Assembly: GCF_029428875.1 (NCBI RefSeq)
Contig: NZ_JAJSOO010000001.1
Span: 2,418,001 to 2,482,000 of the forward strand
Origin: Streptomyces sp. JH34
GTDB taxonomy: Bacteria; Actinomycetota; Actinomycetes; Streptomycetales; Streptomycetaceae
DNA length: 64,000 nucleotides
Direction of reading: 5' to 3'
Below the pieces are notes generated by a model. The model ran no database searches, was not told the origin of the DNA, and was given only the letters and a program-made list of their open reading frames with translations. This document shows positions 24,038 to 33,752 of this stretch, piece by piece; the stretch's first letter is position 1; the number at the start of each line of letters is the position of its first letter. Position numbers and translations under genes: made by a program.

Positions 24038-25087
24038 TCAGTGGGTTCTGCGGGTGACGAACTCGGCCAGGGCCAGCAGGTCTCCCGCGGCCGCCGGGTC
24101 GGGGACCGCGCGGGACAGATGGTGGACGGCCCGGGCCATCCGGTCCGCGGCGGCGGTCTGGGCCCAGTCACGCCCGCCCGCCCGATCGACCGCGTCGGCG
24201 GCGCTCCTCACCTCCCCAGGCGTGTTCATGGCGCCCCGGTAGAGCGAGGCGAGCTCGGCGGCCGCCGGGGTGCCCGAGGTGAGCGCGGCGACCACCGGCA
24301 GGGACTTCTTGTGGGCGGTCAGGTCGGCCCCGACCGGTTTGCCCGTGCGCGCCGTGTCCCCCCAGATGCCGATCAGGTCGTCGATGAGCTGGAAGGCGAG
24401 ACCCGCCTCCCTCCCGAAGCCGTCCATGGCGCGCACGGCCCTCTCGTCCGCTCCCGCGTAGAGCGCGCCCAGAGCGCACGCGCAGCCGAGCAGGGCGCCG
24501 GTCTTGGCCATGGCCATGGCCAGGCACTCGTCCAGCGTGACGTCGTCGGGGCCGCGGTCCTCCAGACCGCAGTCGGCCTGCTGGCCCGCGCAGAGTTCGA
24601 TGACGCAGGTGGAGAGCCGTACCGCCGCGTGCGGGGACGCCGGGTGCGGGTCGTCCGTCAGGAGGCGGAGGGCGAGCGAGAACATGGCGTCGCCCGTGAT
24701 GACGGCGTCCGGCACACCGAACACCGCCCAGGCCGTGGGCCGGTGCCGGCGTGTGGTGTCCTCGTCGATGACGTCGTCGTGGAGCAGGGTGAAGTTGTGT
24801 GCCAGTTCCACGGCGACGGCTGCCCGCGTCGCGGCCTCCGGGTCCCCTCCCAGCGCACGGGCGGCGGCCAGGACGAGCGCCGGCCGGATGGCCTTGCCGG
24901 ACTGACCGGACGCGGGCGTCCCGCCGGCGTCCCGCCAGCCGAAGTGGTACATGGCGACCCGGCGTATCGCCCCGGGCAGCGTCTCGACGGCCGCCCGCAG
25001 ATGCGGGTCGACGGTGTCACGGGTGCGCTCCAGGAGCGCGACGGCCTTGTCCTCCTCCATCGCGGCATCCGTACTGGTCATGGTCAC
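24038..25087 (-). CDS. Polyprenyl diphosphate synthase, probable encapsulin cargo
   Basis: This 349-residue trans-isoprenyl diphosphate synthase has both aspartate-rich motifs: LLHDDVIDED (first) and LIDDLIGIWGD (second). It condenses allylic diphosphates with isopentenyl diphosphate; chain length is unclear. The GTG at 25087 has AGGAG 5 nt upstream; ATG 25081 is an alternative. An in-frame ATG at 25177, overlapping the eshA stop as TGATG, would add a 30-residue Ala/Arg/Pro/Gly-rich leader. It is directly downstream of the Family 2B encapsulin, whose known cargos include polyprenyl transferases. Confidence 0.85.
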   Translation of the reverse strand: MTMTSTDAAMEEDKAVALLERTRDTVDPHLRAAVETLPGAIRRVAMYHFGWRDAGGTPASGQSGKAIRPALVLAAARALGGDPEAATRAAVAVELAHNFTLLHDDVIDEDTTRRHRPTAWAVFGVPDAVITGDAMFSLALRLLTDDPHPASPHAAVRLSTCVIELCAGQQADCGLEDRGPDDVTLDECLAMAMAKTGALLGCACALGALYAGADERAVRAMDGFGREAGLAFQLIDDLIGIWGDTARTGKPVGADLTAHKKSLPVVAALTSGTPAAAELASLYRGAMNTPGEVRSAADAVDRAGGRDWAQTAAADRMARAVHHLSRAVPDPAAAGDLLALAEFVTRRTH

Positions 25088-25176
25088 GGTCACTCCTTCC
25101 GGGTGCCACCGGGCACCGTGGTCGCGGCCTCGGCCTGCCGGGGCCCGGGCGTCGGGCGCCCGGGCCCCGGGGAGCA

Positions 25177-26583
25177 TCACCGCCAGCGGCTGACCTCCAC
25201 GTTCTCCAGGACCCCGAGGGCGTCGGGCACCAGCACCGCGGCGGAGTAGTACGCCGTCACGAGGTACGAGATGATCGCCTGCTCGTCGATGCCCATGAAG
25301 CGCACCGAGAGGCTCGGCTCGATCTCGTCCGGGATGCCGCTCTGCTGGAGCCCGATGACTCCCTGGTCCGCCTCGCCGGTCCGCATGCAGATGATCGACG
25401 TGGTGCGGGCGTCGGTGACCGGGATCTTGTTGCAGGGGAAGATCGGCACCCCGCGCCAGGCGGGCACGTGGTGCCCGCCGACCTCGACGCTCTCCGGGAC
25501 CAGGCCGCGCTTGTTGCACTCACGGCCGAAGGCGGCGATGGCCCGGGGGTGCGCGAGGAACAGGTTCGATCCGCGCCGCCGCGACAGGAGCTCGTCCATG
25601 TCGTCGGGACCGGGCGCGCCGTCGTGGGGCTGGATCCGCTGCCCGTAGTCGCAGTTGTTGAGCAGGCCGAACTCGCGGTTGTTGACGAGCTCGTGCTCCT
25701 GGCGCTCACGCAGCGCCTCGACCGTCAGCCGCAGCTGCTGCTCGGTCTGGTTCATCGGCTGGTTGTAGAGGTCGGCCACCCTGCTGTGGACCTTCAGCAC
25801 GGTCTGGGCGACGCTGAGTTCGTATTCACGGGGCGCCGACTCGTAGTCCACGAAGGTGTGCGGGACGACGCTCTCCCCCACGTGCCCCGCCGAGAGGTCG
25901 ATCTCCGCCTCGCCGTAGGGGTTGGTCCGCTGGTGCGGGATGGCGAGCAGCCCGGCGAGGTGGTCGCGGAGCGAGTCCGCCCGGGCGGCGAGGTTGAGCA
26001 CGTCCGACCGGCGCAGGGTCAGCAGGGTGCAGGCGGTCACCGCGCGGGCCGTGTACTCCCAGGCCGCGTCGCCGTCGACCAGGACGTGGTCGCCGAAGTA
26101 GGCGCCGTCGGCGAGGACTCCGAGTACCGTCTCGTCGCCGTACGGGCCGGTCCCGATCTTCTCGACCTTGCCGTGGGCCAGCAGATGGACACGGTCCGCC
26201 GCGTCGCCGGCCGCGGCGAGCACCTCGCCGGCCTCGACGTCACGCTGCTCGCACCTGCGGGCCAGCTCGCTCAGCACGTCCTCGTCGGCGAAGTCACGCA
26301 GGGCGGGGAGCTCCCCGAGCTCGGCGGGGATGACCGCGACCCGGTCGCCCGTCTGGACGAACGTCACCCTGCCGTCCCCGACCGAATGACTCAGCCTGCG
26401 GTTCACCCGGTAGGTGCCGCCCTGCACCTGCACCCAGGGGAGCATGCGCAGCAGCCACCGCGAGGTGATTTCCTGCATCTGCGGGGCGGACTTGGTCGTC
26501 GTCGCGAGGTTCCGCGCAGCCGCTGTGCCGAGACTCTGCTGCTGCGGCGGCTGCGTGTCGCGAACCTCTTCACCAACGGACAT
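25177..26583 (-). CDS. eshA: EshA-type Family 2B encapsulin shell protein with cyclic-nucleotide-binding domain
   Basis: This 468-residue protein has a cyclic-nucleotide-binding-like domain at about 95-200 ([29 protein letters not shown]). Flanking regions such as [20 protein letters not shown] and the C-terminal [20 protein letters not shown] are typical of EshA/SCO5249-type shell proteins, which assemble HK97-fold nanocompartments. EshA has been linked to antibiotic production and sporulation. The ATG at 26583 has GAGAGG 7 nt upstream. The adjacent polyprenyl synthase is the presumptive cargo. Confidence 0.9.
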   Translation of the reverse strand: MSVGEEVRDTQPPQQQSLGTAAARNLATTTKSAPQMQEITSRWLLRMLPWVQVQGGTYRVNRRLSHSVGDGRVTFVQTGDRVAVIPAELGELPALRDFADEDVLSELARRCEQRDVEAGEVLAAAGDAADRVHLLAHGKVEKIGTGPYGDETVLGVLADGAYFGDHVLVDGDAAWEYTARAVTACTLLTLRRSDVLNLAARADSLRDHLAGLLAIPHQRTNPYGEAEIDLSAGHVGESVVPHTFVDYESAPREYELSVAQTVLKVHSRVADLYNQPMNQTEQQLRLTVEALRERQEHELVNNREFGLLNNCDYGQRIQPHDGAPGPDDMDELLSRRRGSNLFLAHPRAIAAFGRECNKRGLVPESVEVGGHHVPAWRGVPIFPCNKIPVTDARTTSIICMRTGEADQGVIGLQQSGIPDEIEPSLSVRFMGIDEQAIISYLVTAYYSAAVLVPDALGVLENVEVSRWR

Positions 26584-26861
26584 CCGACATCCTCTCGATC
26601 ATGGTCTGACCTGCGTCGAGAAGACTTGCAGCCGGAGGACACGGCGCGCTATTACACAAAAGAGTGTGACTATTCGGGCCGGGGTCGGGGCATGCCGACC
26701 GCATCCGGGGCCGGACACGGCCGGGAGTACGGGCCGCGGCCCCCGGCCGGTCCGCTGGCGCCGGTGCCACGGGACCGGCCCCACCAGGGCGCGCGAATCC
26801 GGCGACGAACGGGCGCGCGCCGGGTGCCGCCGGGCCCGGCGACCACTGCGGGCAGGGCCGT

Positions 26862-28250
26862 TCAGGGTGCGAGCGGCACTCCCGACACGACGACCTTGCC
26901 GGGGTTGAGGATGCCGAGCGGGTCCAGGGCCGCCTTGACCGCGCGCTGCATGGCCAGGTTGACGGGTCCCACCTCGCGGCCCATTCCACCCATCTTCAGC
27001 AGCCCCACACCGTGTTCACCGGTGACCGTGCCGCCGAGGGAGATCGCCGCGTCGAGGATGTCCTCGAAGGCGAGCTGGGCGCGCGCCCTGGCCGCGTCGT
27101 CGCCGGGTTCGGTGATGATGAGGGGGTGGAGGTTGCCGTCGCCCGCGTGGGCGATGTTGGCGATGAGGACCTCGCGCTCGGCCGCGATCCCCTCGATGCG
27201 CGCAAGCATCTGCGGCACCCGGGATCGCGGCACGACCACGTCCTCGGTGAGTACCGGTCCCAGCCGCTCCAGCGCCGGGTAGGCGAGCCGCCTGGCCTGG
27301 AACAGGGCGTCCGCCTCCGCCTGGTCGGTGGAGACCTCGGCCCAGGCCGCGCCGGCCTCCGCGAAGCACGCCCGTACGGTCTCCGCCTCGGCGTCGCCCG
27401 CGGCTCCGGGGGTGTCCACCCGGCCGAGCAGGATCGCGTCCGCGTCCGCGGAGAGGCCCATGTTCTTCCACTCGTCCACGGCCTTCAGGCAGTGCCGGTC
27501 GAGGAGTTCGAGTGCCGAGGGCACGACGCCCGCGGCCGTCACCCGGCTCACCGCGTCGCCGGCCGCGACGACCGAGTCGAAGAAGCCCGCCACCGTCCGC
27601 TCGGCGGGACGCGCTCCGCGCAGCTTCACGGTGATCTCGGTGATCACGCCGAGAGTGCCCTCGGAGCCGACGAAGAGACCGCACAGGTCGTATCCGGCGA
27701 CCCCCTTCGCGGTCTGCCGGCCCATCCGCACGACCTCGCCGAGGCCGTTGACGGCCTCCAGCCCGAGCACGTAGTCGCGGGTCACGCCGTACTTGACGCA
27801 GCACATGCCGCCCGCGTTGGTGGCCGCGTTGCCGCCGATGGTGGACCAGGGCGAGCTCGCCGGGTCCGGCGGGTACCAGAGGCCCTGCTCGGCGCACGCG
27901 GCACGCAGGTCGTCGTTGACGACGCCCGGCTGGACGACGGCGAGGCGCTCCACCGGATCGATGCGCAGGATCCGGTTCATGTCCTCGAAGGAGAGGACGA
28001 CGGCGCCGTCCACGGCGTTCGCGCCGCCCGACAGGCCCGTACCGGCACCGCGCGGGACCACGGGGATCAGGTGCTCGGCACAGTACGCGACGACGGCCCG
28101 GACCTCTTCGGTGTCCTGCGGCCGTACGACGGCGAGGGGCAGCCCGGCCGGGGCCCACTCCGCCTCGTCGTGCGCGTACCGGCCCAGGCTGTCCGGGTCG
28201 GTGACGACTTTGCCCGCCGGGATCCCGTCGGCTGCGTTCGGCTTCCGCAC
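26862..28250 (-). CDS. FAD-linked oxidase (glycolate oxidase GlcD / D-lactate dehydrogenase type)
   Basis: This protein of about 462 residues has the PCMH-type FAD domain: RGAGTGLSGGANAVDG and DPASSPWSTIGGNAATNAGG (FAD pyrophosphate contacts). The C-terminal FAD_oxidase_C part ends with GTVTGEHGVGLLKMGG. It oxidises a 2-hydroxyacid to a 2-oxoacid. The start is uncertain: the frame runs to ATG 28289, but GTG 28250 gives a family-typical N-terminus. It is divergent from the nsrR gene. Confidence 0.88.
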   Translation of the reverse strand: MRKPNAADGIPAGKVVTDPDSLGRYAHDEAEWAPAGLPLAVVRPQDTEEVRAVVAYCAEHLIPVVPRGAGTGLSGGANAVDGAVVLSFEDMNRILRIDPVERLAVVQPGVVNDDLRAACAEQGLWYPPDPASSPWSTIGGNAATNAGGMCCVKYGVTRDYVLGLEAVNGLGEVVRMGRQTAKGVAGYDLCGLFVGSEGTLGVITEITVKLRGARPAERTVAGFFDSVVAAGDAVSRVTAAGVVPSALELLDRHCLKAVDEWKNMGLSADADAILLGRVDTPGAAGDAEAETVRACFAEAGAAWAEVSTDQAEADALFQARRLAYPALERLGPVLTEDVVVPRSRVPQMLARIEGIAAEREVLIANIAHAGDGNLHPLIITEPGDDAARARAQLAFEDILDAAISLGGTVTGEHGVGLLKMGGMGREVGPVNLAMQRAVKAALDPLGILNPGKVVVSGVPLAP

Positions 28251-28350
28251 GGCCGCTGACCACCTCTCTCGCCCACGCGCGCCCCGCATCCGTCACGGGG
28301 CCGCGCCCCTCCATGATGACGCGCCTCCTCCTCCCGGGAACGGGCACCCT

Positions 28351-28373
28351 AAGTTGCATCCCCGATGCAATTT
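28351..28373. promoter_or_regulatory. NsrR binding site upstream of nsrR
   Basis: AAGTTGCAT-N5-ATGCAATTT (28351-28373) is an 8-of-9 matched inverted repeat of the kind bound by Streptomyces NsrR. It ends 15 bp before the nsrR start codon and implies autoregulation. Confidence 0.8.
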
Positions 28374-28388
28374 ATCTACGCTGCCCCC

Positions 28389-28841
28389 ATGCGGCTGACG
28401 CGATTCACCGATGTGGCGCTGCGGGTACTCATGCGCCTGACCGTCACGACGGAGGGCGAGGACCCGCCGACCACCCGCGACGTGGCGGCCGCCATGGAGG
28501 TGCCCTACACCCATGCGGCCAAGGTCGTCGCCCGCCTCCAGCACCTCGGCCTCGTCGACGCACGACGAGGCCGGGGCGGAGGCCTCTCCCTCACCACCGC
28601 GGGCCGGTCGGCCTCGATCGGCACCCTGGTGAGGGAGCTGGAAGGACCGGGCGAGGTCGTCGAATGCGAGGGCGACACCCCGTGCCCGCTGCGTTCCGCC
28701 TGCCGGCTCCGCTCGGCGCTGCGCCGGGCCGAAGAGGCCTTCTACGCCTCTCTCGACCCGCTCACGGTCAGCGACCTCACCGCCTCCCCCACCGGCCCGC
28801 TGCTGCTCGGAATCAGCCGCGGCCGCCCGGCCGCGGACTGA
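28389..28841 (+). CDS. nsrR: NsrR, nitric-oxide-sensing Rrf2 repressor
   Basis: The 150-residue protein from ATG 28389 starts MRLTRFTDVALRVLMRL, the Rrf2 winged helix. It carries three cysteines at 93, 99 and 105 (CEGDTPCPLRSAC), the ligands of the [4Fe-4S] cluster in S. coelicolor NsrR. NO destroys the cluster and releases the operator. The track start at 28365 lies inside its own operator and is rejected. It precedes the flavohemoglobin gene, whose promoter has a second NsrR box. Confidence 0.93.
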   Translation: MRLTRFTDVALRVLMRLTVTTEGEDPPTTRDVAAAMEVPYTHAAKVVARLQHLGLVDARRGRGGGLSLTTAGRSASIGTLVRELEGPGEVVECEGDTPCPLRSACRLRSALRRAEEAFYASLDPLTVSDLTASPTGPLLLGISRGRPAAD

Positions 28842-28900
28842 TCCACCGAACCCGGCCGCCGGACCCCGCGGGGCACGGCGACCGGCTCACGCCGTTCAAA

Positions 28901-28923
28901 AATAGGCATCTCACATACCAATT
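28901..28923. promoter_or_regulatory. NsrR binding site upstream of hmpA
   Basis: AATAGGCAT-N5-ATACCAATT (28901-28923) matches 7 of 9 positions as an inverted repeat and has the same spacing as the nsrR box. It lies 50 bp before the flavohemoprotein start. Confidence 0.75.
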
Positions 28924-28972
28924 AACCGGGCCGTCCGCAGTCGGCCCGCCTCCGCACCCGAGGAGTCAACCG

Positions 28973-30175
28973 ATGCTCTCCGAGACGTCGACCGCCACCG
29001 TCCGAGCCACCCTCCCCGCCGTGGGAGCGGCCATCGGGGACATCGCGGACCTCTTCTACCGAAAGCTCTTCGAGGCCCACCCCGAGCTGCTCCGGGACCT
29101 CTTCAACCGGGGCAACCAGGCCTCCGGCACACAGCGCAGGGCGCTCGCCGGGTCCATCGCCGCCTTCGCCACCCAGCTCGTCGAGAACCCGGGGACCCGG
29201 CCCGACGTGATGCTGGGCCGCATCGCCAACAAGCACGCCTCGCTGGGCATCACCGCCCCGCAGTACGAGATCGTCCACACCCATCTCCTCGCCGCGATCG
29301 CCGAGGTGCTCGGCGATGCCGTCACCCCCGAGGTCGCCGCGGCCTGGGACGAGGTCTACTGGCTGATGGCCAACGCTCTGATCGCCATCGAGGAACGGCT
29401 CTACGCGCAGCAGAAGGTGACGGCGGGCGACGTGTGGCGCGACTGGACGGTGACCTCCCGCGTCGAGGACACCCCCGACGTCGCCACCTTCCGCATCACC
29501 CCCGCCGACGGCGCGCCCGCCCCGGCCTTCCGGCCGGGTCAGTACGTCTCCGTCCAGGTGGAACTGCCCGACGGCGCCCGACAGATACGCCAGTACAGCC
29601 TCACCGGCACTCCCCGCTCCGCCACGCGCTCCTTCTCGGTCAAGCGGGTGCGGGGCGAGGCCGGCCCGGAGGGTGAGGTCTCCGCGCACCTGCACGAGCG
29701 GCTGCACGCCGGCGACGTGCTGCGCGTCTCGGCACCGTACGGCGACCTGGTGCTCGACGGGGCCGGCGCCCCGCTGCTGCTCGCCTCGGCCGGCATCGGC
29801 TGCACCCCGGTCCTGGCGATGCTGGAGCACCTGGTGGAGGAGGGGCACGGTTCGCCGGTCACGGTGGTCCACGGCGACCGGTCGCCCGCCGACCACGCGC
29901 TGCGCGCGGACCACACGGCGCTCACCGGCAGGCTCCCCGGCGCCGTCTCCCACTTCTGGTACGAGAACCCGGAGCCCGGCCCGTCCGGCGGTACGGACCG
30001 CGCCGGGACCGTCGACCTGAGCGGCGTGGCCGTCGCCCCGGGGACCCGCGCCTACCTCTGCGGACCGCTCCCTTTCATGCGCGCCGTCCGCTCGCAGCTC
30101 CTCGGCAAGGGGGTGGCGGCGGCCGACATCCACTACGAGGTGTTCGGTCCCGATCTGTGGCTCGCCCAGGACTGA
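28973..30175 (+). CDS. hmpA: Flavohemoprotein, nitric oxide dioxygenase
   Basis: This 400-residue protein has an N-terminal globin (about 1-137, proximal H88 in NKHASLGI). A ferredoxin-reductase-type FAD domain follows (RQYSLTG near residue 205), then an NAD-binding domain (IGCTPVLAML and LCGPLPFM). It converts NO and O2 to nitrate using NADPH, protecting from nitrosative stress. ATG 28973 has AGGAG 7 nt upstream. It is controlled by NsrR, as shown by the upstream box. Confidence 0.95.
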   Translation: MLSETSTATVRATLPAVGAAIGDIADLFYRKLFEAHPELLRDLFNRGNQASGTQRRALAGSIAAFATQLVENPGTRPDVMLGRIANKHASLGITAPQYEIVHTHLLAAIAEVLGDAVTPEVAAAWDEVYWLMANALIAIEERLYAQQKVTAGDVWRDWTVTSRVEDTPDVATFRITPADGAPAPAFRPGQYVSVQVELPDGARQIRQYSLTGTPRSATRSFSVKRVRGEAGPEGEVSAHLHERLHAGDVLRVSAPYGDLVLDGAGAPLLLASAGIGCTPVLAMLEHLVEEGHGSPVTVVHGDRSPADHALRADHTALTGRLPGAVSHFWYENPEPGPSGGTDRAGTVDLSGVAVAPGTRAYLCGPLPFMRAVRSQLLGKGVAAADIHYEVFGPDLWLAQD

Positions 30176-30328
30176 GCCAGGACTGAGCGCGGCCCCCCGG
30201 GGCACTCGCGGACTGTCCGGATCGCATCGCACACGGCGCGAACAGTGCCCGAACAGGTTTGCCGGAGCCTCATGTTCCGGTAGAAGCGCTGTACGGACAC
30301 GCTCCCCTGCGAACGAAGGAGTCGGCCC

Positions 30329-30919
30329 ATGTCCTCACCCATGTCCGCGAGCAACTTCCTCAAGGCCCTCAAGGCCGAGGGACTCACCGTCGTCCAGGTC
30401 GGCGACTGGCGTACGCACAACCGCAACCACAAGGGCCCCTGGGGGCCGGTGCACGGTGTGATGCTGCACCACACCGTCACCAAGGGCACGGCCCGCACGG
30501 TCGAGATCTGCCGCGACGGCTACTCGGGCCTGCCGGGTCCGCTCTGCCACGGTGTGATCGCCAAGGACGGCCGGGTCCACCTGGTCGGCTACGGCCGCGC
30601 CAACCACGCCGGCCTCGGGGACGACGACGTCCTGCGCGCCGTCGTCGCCGAGAAGCGGCTGCCGCCGGACAACGAGTCCAACACCGACGGCAACCGGCAC
30701 TTCTACGGCTTCGAGTGCGAGAACCTCGGCGACGGGAAGGACCCCTGGCCCGCCGTCCAGCTCGAGGCGGTCGAGAAGGCCGCCGCGGCGGTCTGCCGCT
30801 TCCACGGCTGGGACGCCCCCTCGGTCATCGGACACCGGGAGTGGCAGCCCGGCAAGGTGGACCCGCGCGGCTTCTCCATGACGGGGATGCGCAACCGGAT
30901 CCACGACCGCCTGAAGTAG
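30329..30919 (+). CDS. N-acetylmuramoyl-L-alanine amidase (PGRP/amidase_2 type)
   Basis: This 196-residue protein has VMLHHTVTKG near residue 47 and VIGHREWQPGKVDPRG near 169, with histidines and D178 giving the zinc site of type-2 amidases and PGRPs. It should cleave the amide between muramic acid and the stem peptide, or bind peptidoglycan. No signal peptide is visible, so export would be non-classical or phage-like. ATG 30329 has AAGGAG 8 nt upstream. Similar proteins occur in phage lysis cassettes, but the neighbours here are chromosomal. Confidence 0.85.
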   Translation: MSSPMSASNFLKALKAEGLTVVQVGDWRTHNRNHKGPWGPVHGVMLHHTVTKGTARTVEICRDGYSGLPGPLCHGVIAKDGRVHLVGYGRANHAGLGDDDVLRAVVAEKRLPPDNESNTDGNRHFYGFECENLGDGKDPWPAVQLEAVEKAAAAVCRFHGWDAPSVIGHREWQPGKVDPRGFSMTGMRNRIHDRLK

Positions 30920-30947
30920 GCCGCACGGAGCGGCACACAATGGAGGC

Positions 30948-31841
30948 ATGGACCACGGAGCGCTCGACCTCTCCCGGCTGCAGCCGGTGCTTCCCTCACC
31001 CCTGCAGCCGGCCGAGGACGAGCGCTTCGCACGTCACGGCGTGACCCTGCTGCTCAAGCGCGACGATCTGATCCACCCAGACCTGCCGGGCAACAAGTGG
31101 CGCAAGCTCGCCCCCAACCTCCGGGCCGCCGCCGGCCGCACGGTGCTGACCTTCGGCGGGGCCTGGTCGAACCACCTCCGCGCCACGGCCGCCGCCGGGC
31201 GCCTCCTGGGCTTCCCCACCGTCGGCGTCGTCCGGGGCGACGAGCTGGCCCACCGCCCGCTGAACCCCTCCCTCGCACAGTGCGCGGCCGACGGCATGCG
31301 TCTGCACTTCGTGGACCGCGCGACCTACCGCGCGAAGACCGCACCCGAGGTCCTGGAGGGCCTGCTGAGCCTCTTCGGGGACTGCGCGGTCGTCCCGGAG
31401 GGCGGCAGCAACGCGCTCGCCGCAGAGGGCTGCACAGAGCTCGGCCGCGAACTGCGCGGCCGGACCGGCACGGTGGCGGTCGCCTGCGGCACCGGCGGCA
31501 CCCTCGCCGGGCTGGCCGCCGGGCTCGGCGACCAGCAGCGCGCCCTGGGGATACCCGTCCTGCGGGGCGGGTTCCTGGGTGCCGCGGTGCGCACTCTGCA
31601 GCAGGAGGCGTTCGGCGCCCCGGCAGGCAGCTGGTCGCTGGACGAACGCTTCCACTTCGGCGGGTACGCCCGGACGACACCGGAGCTGCACGCGTTCGCC
31701 GACGACTTCGAGGACCGGCACGGGCTGCCCGTCGAACGACTGTATGTGGCCAAACTCCTGTACGGGCTGACCGTGCTCGCCGGGGAGGGCGCCTTCCCGA
31801 CCGGGTCCTCGGTCACCGCGGTCGTCACGGGACGGCCCTGA
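30948..31841 (+). CDS. PLP-dependent ACC deaminase / D-cysteine desulfhydrase family protein
   Basis: This 297-residue protein of fold type II has the PLP lysine K50 in LPGNKWRKL, then FGGAWSNHLRATAA for the ring contact and ACGTGGTLAGLAAGL for the phosphate. Family members deaminate D-cysteine or 1-aminocyclopropane carboxylate. Specificity cannot be read here. It follows the amidase by about 28 bp and converges on the antiporter gene. Confidence 0.83.
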   Translation: MDHGALDLSRLQPVLPSPLQPAEDERFARHGVTLLLKRDDLIHPDLPGNKWRKLAPNLRAAAGRTVLTFGGAWSNHLRATAAAGRLLGFPTVGVVRGDELAHRPLNPSLAQCAADGMRLHFVDRATYRAKTAPEVLEGLLSLFGDCAVVPEGGSNALAAEGCTELGRELRGRTGTVAVACGTGGTLAGLAAGLGDQQRALGIPVLRGGFLGAAVRTLQQEAFGAPAGSWSLDERFHFGGYARTTPELHAFADDFEDRHGLPVERLYVAKLLYGLTVLAGEGAFPTGSSVTAVVTGRP

Positions 31842-31851
31842 GGCCCCGGGG

Positions 31852-33456
31852 TCACGAGGCGCCGTCCGACTCCCGGTAGGCGGCGGCCTCCTCCAGGTCC
31901 AGCCGGCGCAGCAGGGCGCGCAGCATCTCGTCGTCGATCCGCCGCTCGTCCCTGAGGCGCACGAACACCTCCCGCTCGGCGGCGATCATCTCCCTCGCCA
32001 GTCGGCGGTAGGTGTCGTCGGCCGACTCCCCGGTGACCGGATTCGCCCGGCCGAGCCTCTCCCACACGGCGTTGCGGCGCCGTTCCATGACCGCGCGCAG
32101 GCGCTGGGTGAGGGGGTCGGGCAGCGCGTTGCGCGGGTCGGCGAGCAGCGCCTCCAGCCGGGCGTCCGCGACCGTGGACGCCTCGCTCTGCGCCTGGGCC
32201 TCGGCCAGCGTCTCGGCGCGCGCGTCGCGTCCCGGGAGCTTCAGTACGCGCACCATGAGGGGCAGGCTCAGCCCCTGGACGACGAGTGTCCCGATGACGG
32301 TCGTGAAGGTCAGGAACAGCACCAGGTTGCGTGCGGGGAAGTCCTCCCCGTCGTGCGTGACCACGGGGATGGAGAACGCGATGGCGAGCGAGACGACGCC
32401 CCGCATCCCGGCCCAGCTGATGATCAGGGGGGACGTCCGGGGCAGCGGCCCCTCGCGCTCCCGGACACGCCGGGAGAGCCACGGGGGCAGATAGCTCGCG
32501 GGGTACACCCAGACGAAGCGCACCACCACCACGGCGACGAACACGAGCACCGCGTACTGGAACGCCTCGCCCACGCCGTACGCTCCCAGCCCCTTCAGGA
32601 CGAAGGGCAGCTGCAGTCCGATCAGCGCGAAGACCGCGGACTCCAGGACGAACGCGACCATCTTCCAGACCGCCGCCTCCTGGAGCCGGGTCGCGAAGTC
32701 GACCTGCCAGGAGCGGTGCCCCAGGTAGAGCGCGACGACGACCACGGCGAGCACACCGGAGGCGTGCACCCGCTCCGCGGCCGCGTACGCCACGAAGGGG
32801 ATCAGCAGCGACAGGGTGTTCTGGAGCAGCGCCTCCTTGAGGTGGGTGCGCAGCCAGTGCAGCGGCACCATCAGCAGCAGGCCGACGCCGACACCCCCGA
32901 CGGAGGCCAGCAGGAACTCCCCGATGCCCTCGCCCCAGCTCATGCCCTGACCGACCGCCGCGGCGAGGACCACCTTGAAGGCGGTGATCGCGGTGGCGTC
33001 GTTCACCAGGGACTCGCCCTGCAGGATCGTGGTGACCCGGGCGGGCAGGCCCACCCGGCGGGCGATCGCCGCGGCGGTGACGGCGTCGGGCGGGGCGATG
33101 ACGGCGCCGAGCACCAGCGCCGCGGTGAGCGGCAGGTCCGGCACGAGGAGATAGGCCAGCCACCCGACCGCGAACGTCGCGAAGAGCACGTAGCCGACGG
33201 AGAGCAGGGCGACGGGACGCAGATTGGCCCGCAGGTCGAGGTACGAGCTGTCGACCGCCGCCGTGTACAGCAGCGGCGGCAGCAGCAGGGGCAGGACGAT
33301 GTGCGCGTCCAGCGTGTAGTCCGGCACCCCCGGCAGGTACGAGGCCAGCAGCCCCGCGGCGACCAGCAGCAGCGGGGCGGGCACGGGGGTGCGGCGGGCG
33401 GCCCCCGCGACCGCCGCGCTTGCCGCGACGAGCGCCACCAGCGGCAATGCGTCCAT
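31852..33456 (-). CDS. Na+/H+ antiporter, CPA1 family
   Basis: This 534-residue protein has 12 or 13 predicted membrane spans in residues 1-400. Conserved segments include APPDAVTAAAIARRVGLP and ESLVNDATAITAFKVVLA with the acidic residues that carry ions. The C-terminal 130 residues are a soluble helical domain rich in R and E. It exports Na+ in exchange for H+. It is transcribed divergently from the UBP zinc-finger gene. Confidence 0.88.
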   Translation of the reverse strand: MDALPLVALVAASAAVAGAARRTPVPAPLLLVAAGLLASYLPGVPDYTLDAHIVLPLLLPPLLYTAAVDSSYLDLRANLRPVALLSVGYVLFATFAVGWLAYLLVPDLPLTAALVLGAVIAPPDAVTAAAIARRVGLPARVTTILQGESLVNDATAITAFKVVLAAAVGQGMSWGEGIGEFLLASVGGVGVGLLLMVPLHWLRTHLKEALLQNTLSLLIPFVAYAAAERVHASGVLAVVVVALYLGHRSWQVDFATRLQEAAVWKMVAFVLESAVFALIGLQLPFVLKGLGAYGVGEAFQYAVLVFVAVVVVRFVWVYPASYLPPWLSRRVREREGPLPRTSPLIISWAGMRGVVSLAIAFSIPVVTHDGEDFPARNLVLFLTFTTVIGTLVVQGLSLPLMVRVLKLPGRDARAETLAEAQAQSEASTVADARLEALLADPRNALPDPLTQRLRAVMERRRNAVWERLGRANPVTGESADDTYRRLAREMIAAEREVFVRLRDERRIDDEMLRALLRRLDLEEAAAYRESDGAS

Positions 33457-33491
33457 CTCACAGTCCTCACATCCGACGTAACGTGGCCATC

Positions 33492-33752
33492 ATGAGTGAG
33501 TGCCTGCATGTATCCGAACTGCCGCGCCCCGAGCCCGTCGCGCTCGACGACACCTGCCCGGAGTGCCTGGTGGCCGGCACCCATCCCGTGCAGTTGCGGC
33601 TCTGTCTGGTCTGCGGGCACGTCGGGTGCTGCGATTCCTCGCCCCTGAAGCACGCCACGGCCCACTTCGAGGCGACCGGACATCCGGTCATGCGCAGCTT
33701 CGAATGCGCCGAGAGCTGGCGCTGGTGCTTCGTGGACGGTTCGATCGTCTGA
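33492..33752 (+). CDS. UBP-type zinc finger protein
   Basis: An 86-residue protein from ATG 33492. Cysteine and histidine pairs (ECLVAG, CLVCGHVGCCD, HATAHFEATGHP) match the ZnF-UBP domain that in eukaryotes binds ubiquitin C-termini. Bacterial copies are small stand-alone proteins of unclear function, often next to antiporters or oxidoreductases. The upstream open frame is discarded since it lies opposite the antiporter start. Confidence 0.85.
   Translation: MSECLHVSELPRPEPVALDDTCPECLVAGTHPVQLRLCLVCGHVGCCDSSPLKHATAHFEATGHPVMRSFECAESWRWCFVDGSIV

Noticed and set aside
24038..25519. Full upstream extension of the polyprenyl synthase frame
   Set aside because: Beyond 25177 it overlaps eshA in another frame on the same strand; only the short leader to 25177 is kept as a hypothesis.
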